Source of the DNA: Anaeropeptidivorans aminofermentans | Lineage (GTDB): Bacteria; Bacillota; Clostridia; Lachnospirales; UBA5962 | Direction: 5' to 3' | Assembly (NCBI RefSeq): GCF_940670685.1 | Contig: NZ_OW711693.1 | Coordinates: 2,294,001-2,358,000 of the forward strand | DNA length: 64,000 nt | Shown here: positions 1-8,800 of the stretch, in pieces | Position numbering within the stretch: position 1 is the stretch's first letter | Layout: every line of letters begins with the position of its first letter | Notes under the pieces: model-generated | The model's database searches: none | What the model was told of the DNA's origin: nothing | The model's input: only the letters and a program-made list of their open reading frames with translations | Translations under genes and position numbers: made by a program

Positions 1-1
1 C

Positions 2-721
2 GATATAAATACGGCCATTAATACGGCTGTTGCCGACGAGCTTGAAGGATTTTTTGAAAGGCTTAATAATTCCTCTAGTGTTGAAGATGAAATTTATGCT
101 ATAATAAGAGATACCTATGCAGAGCATAAGAAAATCATTTTCAATGGAAACAGCTATTCGGAAGAATGGGTTAAAGAATCAGAAGAAAGAGGATTATTAA
201 ACCTTAAAACCACTGTAGACGCCGCTCCCCATTTAATAAACAGCAAAAATATAGCGCTTTATGCCCGCCAGAAGGTTTTCAGTGAAACGGAAATCAGAAG
301 CCGTTATGAAATAATTCTAGAAAACTACTGTAAAACCATAAATATTGAAGCCTTAACAATGCTTGATATGGCATATAAAAGTATAATACCTTCCGTAAGC
401 ATGTATATAGGAGAGCTTTCTGATATCGTCCTTAAAAAAAGAGCATTTATGGAAAATTTAAGCTGCGAAGCGGAATCCGAGCTTATAATAAAGCTTTCTT
501 CCCTTCAGGACTCCCTCTATAAAAAGGTTAAAAATCTTGAAGGCGATTTAATAAAAGTTAGAGAACTGGATGGAAAATTAAAGGAAAAAGCCGATTTCTA
601 CAGAAATTATATTTTTATCGGCATGCAGGAATTAAGAGCCGTTGCAGATGAAATGGAGCCTCTCGTATCTGAGAAGCATTGGCCGTTTCCTACTTATAGC
701 GATATCCTTTTCAGTGTTTAA
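2..721 (+). CDS. glnN: Glutamine synthetase type III, C-terminal part (cut by window edge)
   Basis: Frame 2 is open from the window edge to the TAA at 719-721 and gives the last 239 residues. Type III glutamine synthetases (about 700 residues) make glutamine from glutamate, ammonia and ATP. The fragment shows family hallmarks: a KIIFNGNSYSEEW segment, a TTVDAAPHL segment, and the terminal WPFPTYSDILF motif. An internal ATG at 359 is not the real start, because homologous sequence continues without a stop to base 2. A hairpin with a T tract follows 10 bases after the stop, so this is the end of its transcript. Family identity is confident; the catalytic N-terminal part lies outside the window. 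Confidence 0.92.
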   Translation, partial: DINTAINTAVADELEGFFERLNNSSSVEDEIYAIIRDTYAEHKKIIFNGNSYSEEWVKESEERGLLNLKTTVDAAPHLINSKNIALYARQKVFSETEIRSRYEIILENYCKTINIEALTMLDMAYKSIIPSVSMYIGELSDIVLKKRAFMENLSCEAESELIIKLSSLQDSLYKKVKNLEGDLIKVRELDGKLKEKADFYRNYIFIGMQELRAVADEMEPLVSEKHWPFPTYSDILFSV

Positions 722-730
722 TATATCTAA

Positions 731-759
731 AAAATCTCCCGTAATTACGGGAGATTTTT
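731..759 (+). terminator. Rho-independent terminator of glnN
   Basis: A perfect stem, AAAATCTCCCGTAATTACGG and onward, ends in a run of T just after the glnN stop codon. Confidence 0.85.
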
Positions 760-828
760 AAATATACACTTGAATTTATCAGCTATTTGGAGTTTAATAA
801 TACTATCTTATTATAATTAAACGGGCAG

Positions 829-1095
829 GTGGCTACTATAAAACAATTGTTAAAATTACTGATTATTTTGCCCTTCATAATATTACAGATGACTGCATAT
901 GCATTTGCCGAAAAAATCCCAGTTGTTTATTATGAAGAACCAAACATTAAAACTTCTGCTAAAGAAATTGAAAAAAATATACCGGAAGAAAAATCAGATT
1001 TTCCTGAAAGTCTTTATTTCATAGGTTTTATTCCCGTTATTTTTGTATCTATTCTGCTGATTCTATTAATAAAAACAAAGAATAAGATTAATTAA
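829..1095 (+). CDS. Small secreted or membrane-anchored protein of unknown function
   Basis: An 88-residue product with a typical signal peptide (basic start, hydrophobic run at about residues 8-22, AYAFAEK cleavage-like site). It then has a short acidic/lysine-rich ectodomain and a second hydrophobic helix (about 63-83) followed by a lysine-rich tail. This architecture suggests a small protein tethered on the outer face of the membrane. No family is recognised. The start is uncertain: GTG at 829 lies inside the AGGTGG ribosome-binding-like sequence, and TTG at 847 is an alternative. It sits alone between the glnN terminator and the converging ATPase gene, whose 3' end overlaps it by 8 bases. 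Confidence 0.5.
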   Translation: MATIKQLLKLLIILPFIILQMTAYAFAEKIPVVYYEEPNIKTSAKEIEKNIPEEKSDFPESLYFIGFIPVIFVSILLILLIKTKNKIN

Positions 1096-2098
1096 ACTGT
1101 ATGCTTTCCCTGTCCAGCGTTTTTCCTTCTCTTAAGTTCTGACGCATATGCTGAATAGTCGAATCAATATCTTCAAGCCTTGACAGGAGAGATTTTTCTT
1201 CAGGGCTTGTTTCTATTATTTTACTGATTCCGCCGTTTTTTATTATAATACGCTTGTCCGCCATTAAAGCAAGCAGCGGGTCATGGGTAGCCATAAGTAC
1301 AATCTTATCTTCCGATACTAAAAGCTTTAATGCTTTTTTTCTGTCAATGCCCGCATTTTCTATTTCGTCAATAAGAACAATGGGAGACGAACTTAATATA
1401 GCCGTATCGGCAATCATTAAAGCCCTGGACTGCCCTCCGCTTAAACTTGTAACCGGGGTATCAAAATTAAACTTTTCCCCTGCAAGATTATTTGCCTCAA
1501 ATATTATTCTGTCTATAACATCTTCAATATCTTCAACAAGCCTGCTTTTCGCATGAAGCTCCAAAAACTCCCGAACGGTTAAGTCCATGATAAAGTTCAT
1601 ATTTTGTGAAAGCTGGGCCACGAGACGGTTATTTGAAGAAAATCGCCATTTTTTATCAGGCTCGGAGCCGTTTATGAGTATTGTTCTGTTGGTTGGCGTA
1701 TCCTTCTGGGCCGTCCATTCAATATCGCCTAAGAGCCTGCTTTTTCCCGAGCCGGTTGGTCCTACGATAGATACAATCTGAGAACTTTCCACCGTAAAGC
1801 TTTCAAAGCCTTCAGGGGTTCCTGATTTATCCGTTCCCGGAAGAATCGTAAGGGAGCTTACCCTTTCTTCATTCCCTACCCCCAAAAATTCAGACATCTG
1901 CTCTATATAAATAATCATATCGGAAATCAGCTTTTCCTTATTTATGGCATTATCCTCAATCTCGGCATCTGTAAAGCCTTCCAGAAATTCAGGGAATGTT
2001 TTATCTTCGTAGCCTGATATATTAAGTTTATTTTCTTCAAAATATGCGGATACAAAAGGATATTTGCTTTCAAGCTCTCTTATGGTTAAGTTTCTCAT
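1088..2098 (-). CDS. ABC-type ATPase with N-terminal DUF1858/ScdA-like domain, no permease partner
   Basis: 336 residues. Residues about 1-70 (LTIRELESKYPFVSAYF onward) look like the small helical domain seen in DUF1858/ScdA-N proteins. An ABC ATPase domain follows, with Walker A GPTGSGKS at 113-120, a Q-loop near AQLSQNMNF, signature LSGGQSRALM, Walker B IVLIDEIENAG and H-loop MATHD. The C-terminus is a short helical extension. It is the last gene of a three-gene minus-strand operon; its ATG overlaps the GTPase stop codon by one base. No membrane subunit is encoded nearby, so a role as a soluble motor for the neighbouring GTPase and binding protein is more plausible than classical import. 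ATPase identity is certain; function is inference. Confidence 0.85.
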   Translation of the reverse strand: MRNLTIRELESKYPFVSAYFEENKLNISGYEDKTFPEFLEGFTDAEIEDNAINKEKLISDMIIYIEQMSEFLGVGNEERVSSLTILPGTDKSGTPEGFESFTVESSQIVSIVGPTGSGKSRLLGDIEWTAQKDTPTNRTILINGSEPDKKWRFSSNNRLVAQLSQNMNFIMDLTVREFLELHAKSRLVEDIEDVIDRIIFEANNLAGEKFNFDTPVTSLSGGQSRALMIADTAILSSSPIVLIDEIENAGIDRKKALKLLVSEDKIVLMATHDPLLALMADKRIIIKNGGISKIIETSPEEKSLLSRLEDIDSTIQHMRQNLREGKTLDRESIQFN

Positions 2099-2796
2099 TA
2101 TTTATCATCCTCAAGCTTTATTTTTCTTACATTACCCATCTGGAAGGCTTCACCAATCCTTGTTTCTCCCAAGCAATAGGAGCATAAGGCCGAAGGCATA
2201 GGGAAACGAAGCTTCATACCCTGTACAGAATCGATATCCTGGGCTTCGTCATATATCAAAGTTCCAAGCTCATAGGCTCCCTGCCCAGTAAGGCCGTTTA
2301 CATGCATGGTTACGGCCGAAGGGTTTACAGAGCTCACGCGGGATGCAAAAACTTCTCTCTCTGCCTGAGATACGATATCGCCTTTCGTAATAACAACGAT
2401 ATCTGCTGATTTCAGCATAGGGCCTATTTTCTTAGGGGTATTGATTCCAGATAAATTGTCTATTACGCAAATCCCTTTAATATCCTTGATATAAGGGGAA
2501 CATCTGTTGCAAAGACCTGCAGATTCCGTAACAAGAAGGTCAAGACCTTCTTTATTGCCCCACTGAACCACTTCTTCAATATTGGAAGCAAAGAAATGGT
2601 CAGGACATAAGGCCCCTGAAAGGCCTTTTTTAACCGGTATGCCGGCTCTTTCATAAGCAATGTCATCATCTGTATAAAGGCAGTCAAATTTTACTACGCC
2701 GACTTTAATATCTCTTTTTTTAAAAGAAGCTATAGTTTTCAATATAACAGAGGTTTTCCCCGATGAGGGAGGGCCTGAAAAAACAATTAAATTCAT
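2098..2796 (-). CDS. HypB/UreG/CobW-like GTPase with paired cysteines
   Basis: 232 residues of the SIMIBI class of NTPases. P-loop GPPSSGKT lies at 8-15, a VTESAGLC switch-like segment at 89-96, and a TKGD guanine-recognition motif at about 137-140. Five cysteines stand out: C64, C96-x2-C99 right after the switch, and C205-x2-C208 near the C-terminus, an arrangement fit for binding a metal ion. HypB and UreG deliver nickel to hydrogenase and urease, and CobW-type proteins handle zinc or cobalt. No target enzyme is next to it here. It is translationally coupled to both neighbours (1-base gap upstream, 1-base overlap downstream). A metallochaperone role is inference; the fold is well supported. 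Confidence 0.8.
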   Translation of the reverse strand: MNLIVFSGPPSSGKTSVILKTIASFKKRDIKVGVVKFDCLYTDDDIAYERAGIPVKKGLSGALCPDHFFASNIEEVVQWGNKEGLDLLVTESAGLCNRCSPYIKDIKGICVIDNLSGINTPKKIGPMLKSADIVVITKGDIVSQAEREVFASRVSSVNPSAVTMHVNGLTGQGAYELGTLIYDEAQDIDSVQGMKLRFPMPSALCSYCLGETRIGEAFQMGNVRKIKLEDDK

Positions 2797-2797
2797 C

Positions 2798-4048
2798 CTA
2801 TATCTCCTTCCTTGAGGCCTCGTAGAATAAGTTTTCAGTATATTTAAGGAGACTTCCTATATCGTTATTATTAATGAAATCCCAGCCAATCCACATGAAT
2901 TTCTTATCTGCTGAGATATTATTTTCTACCTGAGGGTTTGTTGAAGGGAATTTTCCGTTTACAGAGAAGATTTCTCCAATTTCCTTTGAGAAAAGAAAAT
3001 CAACAAAGGGCTTCGTCTTATCCTTTGTAGCCTTTTTCGTCAAAAGGAAAACAGGGCTTATAATAGCGCCGTCCTTAGGCCAAACAGGCTTGAAAGGTCC
3101 CTTTTCATCAATCATCTGAGTGAAGAAATAAGGCATAACTGTAATCACAGGGGTTTCCCCTTCATTTGATCTTGTGTGGGATTTTACCATCTGGGCAGGG
3201 TGCATACTTCTAAGCAAAGTCTTCCCAAGCTTTTCAATACCCTCTTCACCGTAAAGCTTATAGATATTTAATAAAACAGCATTAAATAAATCCAAATCCT
3301 TCATAGGTAAAGATACAGTGTTTTCAAATTCACCGGAAAGCAAATCTTCCCAGCTTTCAGGGAACTTTCTGTCTCCAAGAACCTGCGTATTTACCATAAA
3401 GATTGCCGGAACAATTCCTATTACCGAATACTGCCCTTTCGGGTCTTTCAAATCGATATAATCATTATCAAAATCCTTATTAAGCTTCTTAACACCTGTT
3501 ATATCCTCAAAAACGCCTTCTTCTTTGAATTTTCCCATAAGCTCTTTATCAAAGAATAAGTCAAACCCTGCCGAAAGAAAAAGGTCTGAAAGAACCTCAG
3601 CGTTATCTTTATTGGATGCAATTCTTTCTTTTATCCAGTCCACTCCAAGGTTTGCTGATTTCAAATCATAGTCTGCCTCAAATCCTAAAGAAGCGCTGTT
3701 TTCTTCAAGCCATTTTTCAAAGGCTTCTACAAGAGGTATTCTTATAGGACAAGGCAAAATACCTTCTATTTTTATATCCCCCGAAGATTCTTTCTTTATC
3801 TGGGCAAGACCTGTTGAAAGAGACGGGCGATTCTGTTCTATTGCCTCAGCCATTTTTTCCGCAAAAAGTTCAGGATTTATTTTCTTGCTTTTTAAAGCCG
3901 TTTCAAGGGTAATTGTTTTACCGAGGGTCTTTCTCATCATTTCATTTTTTAAATTTTCAAATCCGTTTAATGCTAAAATCTCTATTGTCTCAGGATATTT
4001 TTCCGTAATATCATAAACTTTATCAGTAAGATTAAAATATTTATTCAT
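2798..4048 (-). CDS. Cytoplasmic solute-binding-like protein with N-terminal DUF1858-like domain
   Basis: 416 residues. Residues about 1-70 (LTDKVYDITEKYPETIEILA) match the outline of the DUF1858/ScdA-N helical domain, but the usual cysteines are absent. From about residue 95 the protein reads like a type 2 periplasmic binding protein of the iron/thiamine family (DLFLSAGFDLFFD, FPESWEDLLSGEF, LTKKATKDKTKPFVDFLFS). There is no signal peptide or lipobox, so it should stay in the cytoplasm. It is first in the operon, with a strong GGAGG site 7 bases before the ATG and a promoter upstream. The product would be a ligand- or cofactor-binding partner of the GTPase and ATPase encoded after it. Confidence 0.8.
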   Translation of the reverse strand: MNKYFNLTDKVYDITEKYPETIEILALNGFENLKNEMMRKTLGKTITLETALKSKKINPELFAEKMAEAIEQNRPSLSTGLAQIKKESSGDIKIEGILPCPIRIPLVEAFEKWLEENSASLGFEADYDLKSANLGVDWIKERIASNKDNAEVLSDLFLSAGFDLFFDKELMGKFKEEGVFEDITGVKKLNKDFDNDYIDLKDPKGQYSVIGIVPAIFMVNTQVLGDRKFPESWEDLLSGEFENTVSLPMKDLDLFNAVLLNIYKLYGEEGIEKLGKTLLRSMHPAQMVKSHTRSNEGETPVITVMPYFFTQMIDEKGPFKPVWPKDGAIISPVFLLTKKATKDKTKPFVDFLFSKEIGEIFSVNGKFPSTNPQVENNISADKKFMWIGWDFINNNDIGSLLKYTENLFYEASRKEI

Positions 4049-4090
4049 TATTATTCCTCCCAGTACACTTTGTTAAAATAGTATAACATT

Positions 4091-4120
4091 ATTATAAAAA
4101 TAATTATGTTGTTTTTGCAA
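4091..4120 (-). promoter_or_regulatory. Probable promoter of the binding protein-GTPase-ATPase operon
   Basis: On the minus strand TTGCAA (4120-4115) and TATAAT (4096-4091) are separated by 18 bases, about 45 bases upstream of the ATG. Confidence 0.5.
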
Positions 4121-4128
4121 CTTAAAAT

Positions 4129-4165
4129 GAAAAAGGGGTATTTTCATGAAAAAAACCCCCTTTTT
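4129..4165. terminator. Hairpin with T tracts on both strands between divergent promoters
   Basis: AAAAAGGGG pairs with CCCCCTTTTT around a loop. T tracts follow on either strand. It lies upstream of both flanking promoters, where no gene ends, so it may insulate the divergent units from read-through. Confidence 0.6.
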
Positions 4166-4216
4166 GTTTTAATCAAATTGAACTTCCTTTGATTATCTCC
4201 TTTGATTATTTTTTCG

Positions 4217-4245
4217 TTGACATACTAATTAATTTTGTATATGAT
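4217..4245 (+). promoter_or_regulatory. Sigma-A type promoter of the amino-acid permease gene
   Basis: TTGACA at 4217-4222 and TATGAT at 4240-4245 are separated by 17 bases. AAGGAG at 4271 precedes the ATG at 4282. Confidence 0.8.
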
Positions 4246-4281
4246 TAATAATCAGTCAAATAATGCTTACAAGGAGAACAT

Positions 4282-5664
4282 ATGGAGACAAGAAAATACG
4301 GTTTACTGACATCAATAGCCATGATTACAGGGATAGTCATCGGCTCGGGTATATTTTTTAAAAGTGATAATATTCTCATTGAGGTTAATGGGAATATTAT
4401 AAGCGGTGTTATAGCGTTTATTGCTGCCGCCGTAAGTATCATATTCGGTTCTCTTACGATTTCTCAACTTGCTTCTCGTACAGACCGCCCGGGAGGAATT
4501 ATTACATATGCGGAAGAATTCTGTTCTGTAAATGCAGGCTGTGTATTCGGATGGTTTCAAAGCTTTCTTTATATTCCAAGTATTATAGTTGTTGTTGCAT
4601 GGGTATCAGGCGTATATACATGCATATTATTCGGAATAAACGATACATTGGAAAATCAAATGCTTATTGGAACCGGCTTTTTGCTTGTTTTAGGCATAAT
4701 GAATCTTCTTTCTGCCAAGCTTGGCGGATATTTTCAAAATGCGTCTATGATAATTAAGCTAATTCCTTTGATTTTTGTTGCAGTATTAGGGATTTTTTAC
4801 GGCAAGGAAAGCCCCTCTTCATTTTCTTCATTGCAGGAAGGGGCAGGCTCCGCAGGTTTTATCGGTGCTATCCCGGCCATTGCTTTTTCCTTCGATGGCT
4901 GGACGGTTTCTACCTCTATTTGCCATGAAATAAAAAACAGCAAAAGAAATCTGCCTATTGCCCTTGTAGTTTCCCCTTTATTAATCTTATTATTATATAT
5001 TCTTTATTTTGTAGGCAGCTGTTTTCTTCTGGGAACGGATAAAATCATAGAAATGGGCGATGCCCATGTGTATGAAATATTCAATCTGCTTTTTGGTGCC
5101 ATAGGAGCGAAACTCCTTCTTATTCTTGTTATTATATCTGTTTTAGGAACCCTTAACGGGCTGATTTTAGGCTCTTACAGGCTGCCGTATGCTATGAGCC
5201 TAAGGGGTATGATTCCAGGATATAAATTTTTAAGCAAAAATGCAGAGGGTATCGGCGGCGTACCGCTTAATTCAGCTGTTTTCAGCTTCATTGTAGCTAT
5301 CATATGGATGATGTTTCATTATATAACTCAAAAATTAAATATGCTTCCAAACTCTGACGTGTCTGAAATATCCGTTGTTACGAATTATGCAACTTATATC
5401 ATTTTATATATTTCGGTAATACGTCTCGCTCTTAAAGGAGAAATTAAAGGCATATTTAATGGATATATATTCCCTGCTTTTGCCGTAATAGGCGCAGTAA
5501 TAATAATTTTTGCAGGTGCCGGAAGCCCCTTCTTTATATATTACAGTCTCTTCTGCCTTGCAGTCATAGCCGCAGCATATATGTACTCAGTAAAAAATAA
5601 AGAAAGAATTATTCAAAGTGCAAATTCAGCACATAATGGACAGGCTATAGTAAATCTAAAGTAA
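4282..5664 (+). CDS. APC-superfamily amino-acid permease
   Basis: 460 residues with about 12 hydrophobic segments. The N-terminal TGIVIGSGIFF motif (about 16-26) is the substrate-binding unwound helix signature of the amino acid-polyamine-organocation family. The next conserved block, GSLTISQLASRTDRPGG, and the later FSFDGWTVS segment fit LAT/SteT-like exchangers that carry neutral amino acids. The protein acts in the cytoplasmic membrane; substrate specificity cannot be read from sequence alone. It is monocistronic, with a strong promoter and an AAGGAG site 5 bases before the start, and transcribed away from the binding protein operon. A bidirectional terminator separates it from nifJ. Confidence 0.88.
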   Translation: METRKYGLLTSIAMITGIVIGSGIFFKSDNILIEVNGNIISGVIAFIAAAVSIIFGSLTISQLASRTDRPGGIITYAEEFCSVNAGCVFGWFQSFLYIPSIIVVVAWVSGVYTCILFGINDTLENQMLIGTGFLLVLGIMNLLSAKLGGYFQNASMIIKLIPLIFVAVLGIFYGKESPSSFSSLQEGAGSAGFIGAIPAIAFSFDGWTVSTSICHEIKNSKRNLPIALVVSPLLILLLYILYFVGSCFLLGTDKIIEMGDAHVYEIFNLLFGAIGAKLLLILVIISVLGTLNGLILGSYRLPYAMSLRGMIPGYKFLSKNAEGIGGVPLNSAVFSFIVAIIWMMFHYITQKLNMLPNSDVSEISVVTNYATYIILYISVIRLALKGEIKGIFNGYIFPAFAVIGAVIIIFAGAGSPFFIYYSLFCLAVIAAAYMYSVKNKERIIQSANSAHNGQAIVNLK

Positions 5665-5700
5665 ACCAGTAACAAAGCCGCATATTTGCTTAGCTCAATA

Positions 5701-5789
5701 TATAGTAATATACTTTAAATAGGCTGACAAAAAGCTATTTTACTATAGCGAATATGCTTTAGTTACTTCTTTATAAGAAATTAACTATA
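5701..5789. repeat. Degenerate family A palindromic element(s)
   Basis: 5701-5747 begins TATAGTAA and ends TTTTACTATA. The overlapping 5742-5789 segment, read on the minus strand, begins TATAGTTAATTTC and carries GAAGTAAC as in intact family A copies. Both look like internally deleted copies. Confidence 0.4.
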
Positions 5790-5800
5790 AATTTCATCAC

Positions 5801-5834
5801 AAAAGAAAAAGCCGCTAAGCGGCTTTTTCTTTTG
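5801..5834. terminator. Bidirectional terminator between the permease and nifJ
   Basis: AAAAAGCCGCTAAGCGGCTTTTT is a perfect stem with A/T flanks and serves convergent genes ending at 5664 (+) and 5851 (-). Confidence 0.85.
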
Positions 5835-5850
5835 TATATTTTTATAATTA

Positions 5851-8800
5851 TTATTGTTGTTCTGCCAATCTCTTGTACTGGTTGTATCTTCTCTTTGCGT
5901 CTTCTTCAGCTCTTGCAAAAAGCACATCTGCTTCTCCGGGGAATGCACGCTGTAAGGAAGAGTAACGAACCTCTCCTTCAAGGAATTCTCTGAAGCTTGC
6001 TGTAGGCTCCTTAGAATCGAGAATGAAAGGATTCTTGCCCTGTTCCTCAAGAAGAGGATTGTATCTGTATAAATGCCAGTAGCCTGCTTCTACCGCCTTC
6101 TTAGTCTGCGCCTGAGTAAGACCCATACCAGCCTTTATACCGTGGTTGATACATGGTGCATAAGCGATAATAAGTGAAGGTCCTGGATAAGCTTCCGCTT
6201 CAACAATCGCTTTGATCGCCTGGTTCTGATTTGCACCCATACCGATCTGGGCAACATAAACATAGCCATAGCTGATAGCCATCATGCCTAAGTCCTTTTT
6301 CCTTATCTTCTTACCGGAAGCTGCAAATTTTGCAATGGCACCGGTTGGTGTTGACTTAGAGGACTGTCCGCCTGTATTTGAGTAAACTTCTGTGTCAAAT
6401 ACAAGAACATTTACATCTTCACCGGAAGCAAGAACGTGGTCAAGGCCGCCGTATCCGATATCGTATGCCCAGCCGTCACCGCCGAATATCCACTGAGATT
6501 TCTTTGATAAGAACTCTTTATTCTTAAGAATTGCTTCTTTAAGCTCTTTTGCTTCTCCATCTAAGGATAAGCCTTCAAGAACTTCAATGAGGCTTGATGT
6601 AGCGGATTTATTTGCAAGGCTCTTAAATTTCGTTTCATTCCATTTTTCTACTGCTTCTGAAAGCTTATCGCTTCCAGCAAGCTCGGATACTTTTTCAAGC
6701 TTCATAGCAAGGCCTTCGCGGATTTTATTAGCGCCTGTGTACATACCGTAGCCGTATTCAGCGTTATCCTCGAAAAGGGAATTAGCCCATGCGGGACCCC
6801 TGCCGTCTTGGTTTACTGTATAAGGAGTTGAAGGTGCGCTTCCGCCCCAGATTGATGAACAGCCTGTTGCATTTGCAATATACATTCTATCTCCGAAAAG
6901 CTGAGTAACAAGTTTTGCATAAGGTGTTTCTCCGCAGCCTGCACAAGCGCCGGAGAACTCAAGAAGCGGCGTTTCAAACTGGCTTCCCTTAACGGTTTCA
7001 CGGTTTGCAGGGTTTTCTTTTTGGGAAAGCTTCTGTGCAAAATACCAGTTTTCCATCTGATTAAGCTGTGTTTCAAGAGGCTTCATTACGAGAGCCTTCT
7101 CTTTCGCAGGGCAAACGTTAGCACAGTTGCCGCAGCCTGCACAGTCAAGGGTATCTACCTGAATTCTAAATTTATAACTTTCAAAGCCCTTACCTACAGC
7201 CTGCTTGGTTTCAAAGCCTGAAGGTGCGTTTGCAAGCTCTTCTTCCGTTGCAAGGAAAGGTCTTATTGTAGCATGAGGACAAACATATGCACATTGATTA
7301 CACTGGATACAGTTTTCCATAATCCATTCAGGAACGTCAACAGCGATACCTCTCTTTTCGAAAGCAGCTGTTCCCTGTGGGAATGTTCCGTCTTCACGGC
7401 CTACAAATGTACTTACAGGAAGCTTGTCTCCTAACTGAGCGTTCATAGGGAATACGATATTCTTTATGAAATCAGGTACATCGGCTTCAGCTTTTTCTTC
7501 TTCTGTAGCATTTGCCCAGCTTGCAGGTACTTCAACCTTTTTAACCTTGTTGATGCCTTCTTCAACAGCGGCATAGTTCATGTTTACAATCTTATCGCCT
7601 TTTTTGCCGTAAGAGGCGTAAATAGCCTTCTTCATGTAATCAACGGCTTCTTCAATAGGAATAATGTTTGCAAGTTTGAAGAAAGCAGCCTGAAGAACAG
7701 AGTTAATTCTGTTGCCAAGACCTAACTCTTTCGCTATTTCTGTAGCGTCTATCGTATATAATTCAATGTTATGCTCTGCGATATAGCGTCTCATCGCTGC
7801 TGGAAGCATCTTATCAAGCTCTTTTTCGCTCCACTGGCAGTTCAAAAGGAATTTCCCGCCGTCTTTCAGGTCAGAAACCATATCGTATTTATCAACATAG
7901 GAAGGATTATGGCATGCAACAAAGTCTGCCGTATTAACTAAATATGTTGAACGGATGGGCTTATGTCCGAAACGAAGATGAGACTGGGTAATACCCCCGG
8001 ACTTCTTGGAATCATAGTGGAAATAAGCCTGCGCATACATATCTGTATGATCACCGATAATTTTAATAGAGTTTTTGTTAGCTCCGACAGTACCGTCGGA
8101 ACCAAGGCCCCAGAATTTGCAGCTGATAGTGCCTTCTGCTGAAACGTCGATTTCTTTTCCAACAGGAAGAGAAAGGTCCGTAACATCATCAACAATACCG
8201 ATGGTAAACTTCTTCTTTGGATTTTCAGCAGCAAGGTTTTCATATACTGCCATCATCTGAACAGGAGTAACGTCCTTAGAGCCTAAGCCGTAACGTCCGC
8301 CGATGATTAAAGGTCTTGTTTCTTCTTCAAAGTAAGCTGTACATACGTCCTGATATAAAGGCTCGCCTAAAGCACCCGGCTCTTTTGTTCTGTCAAGAAC
8401 AGCTATTTTCTTAGCTGTCTTAGGAACAGCGCTTAAGAAATGCTTAGCGGAGAAAGGTCTGTAAAGATGAACTTTAACACAGCCAACCTTTTCGCCTTTC
8501 GCCATTAAATGGTCGATGGTCTCTTCGATAGCATCACATGCGGAACCCATACAGATGATTACTCTGTCTGCGTCTTCTGCGCCGTAATAGTTAAAGAGCT
8601 GATAATTTCTGCCTGTAAGCTTATTGATTTCAGCCATATAGTTTTCAACGATTTCAGGTACTGCATCATAGAACGGATTGGAGCTTTCTCTTGCCTGGAA
8701 GAAGATGTCTGGATTCTGAGCCGTACCTCTTAAAACAGGTCTTTCAGGATTTAATGCTCTTTTTCTGAAAGCATCAATCGCGTCCATATCGGTTATTTTC

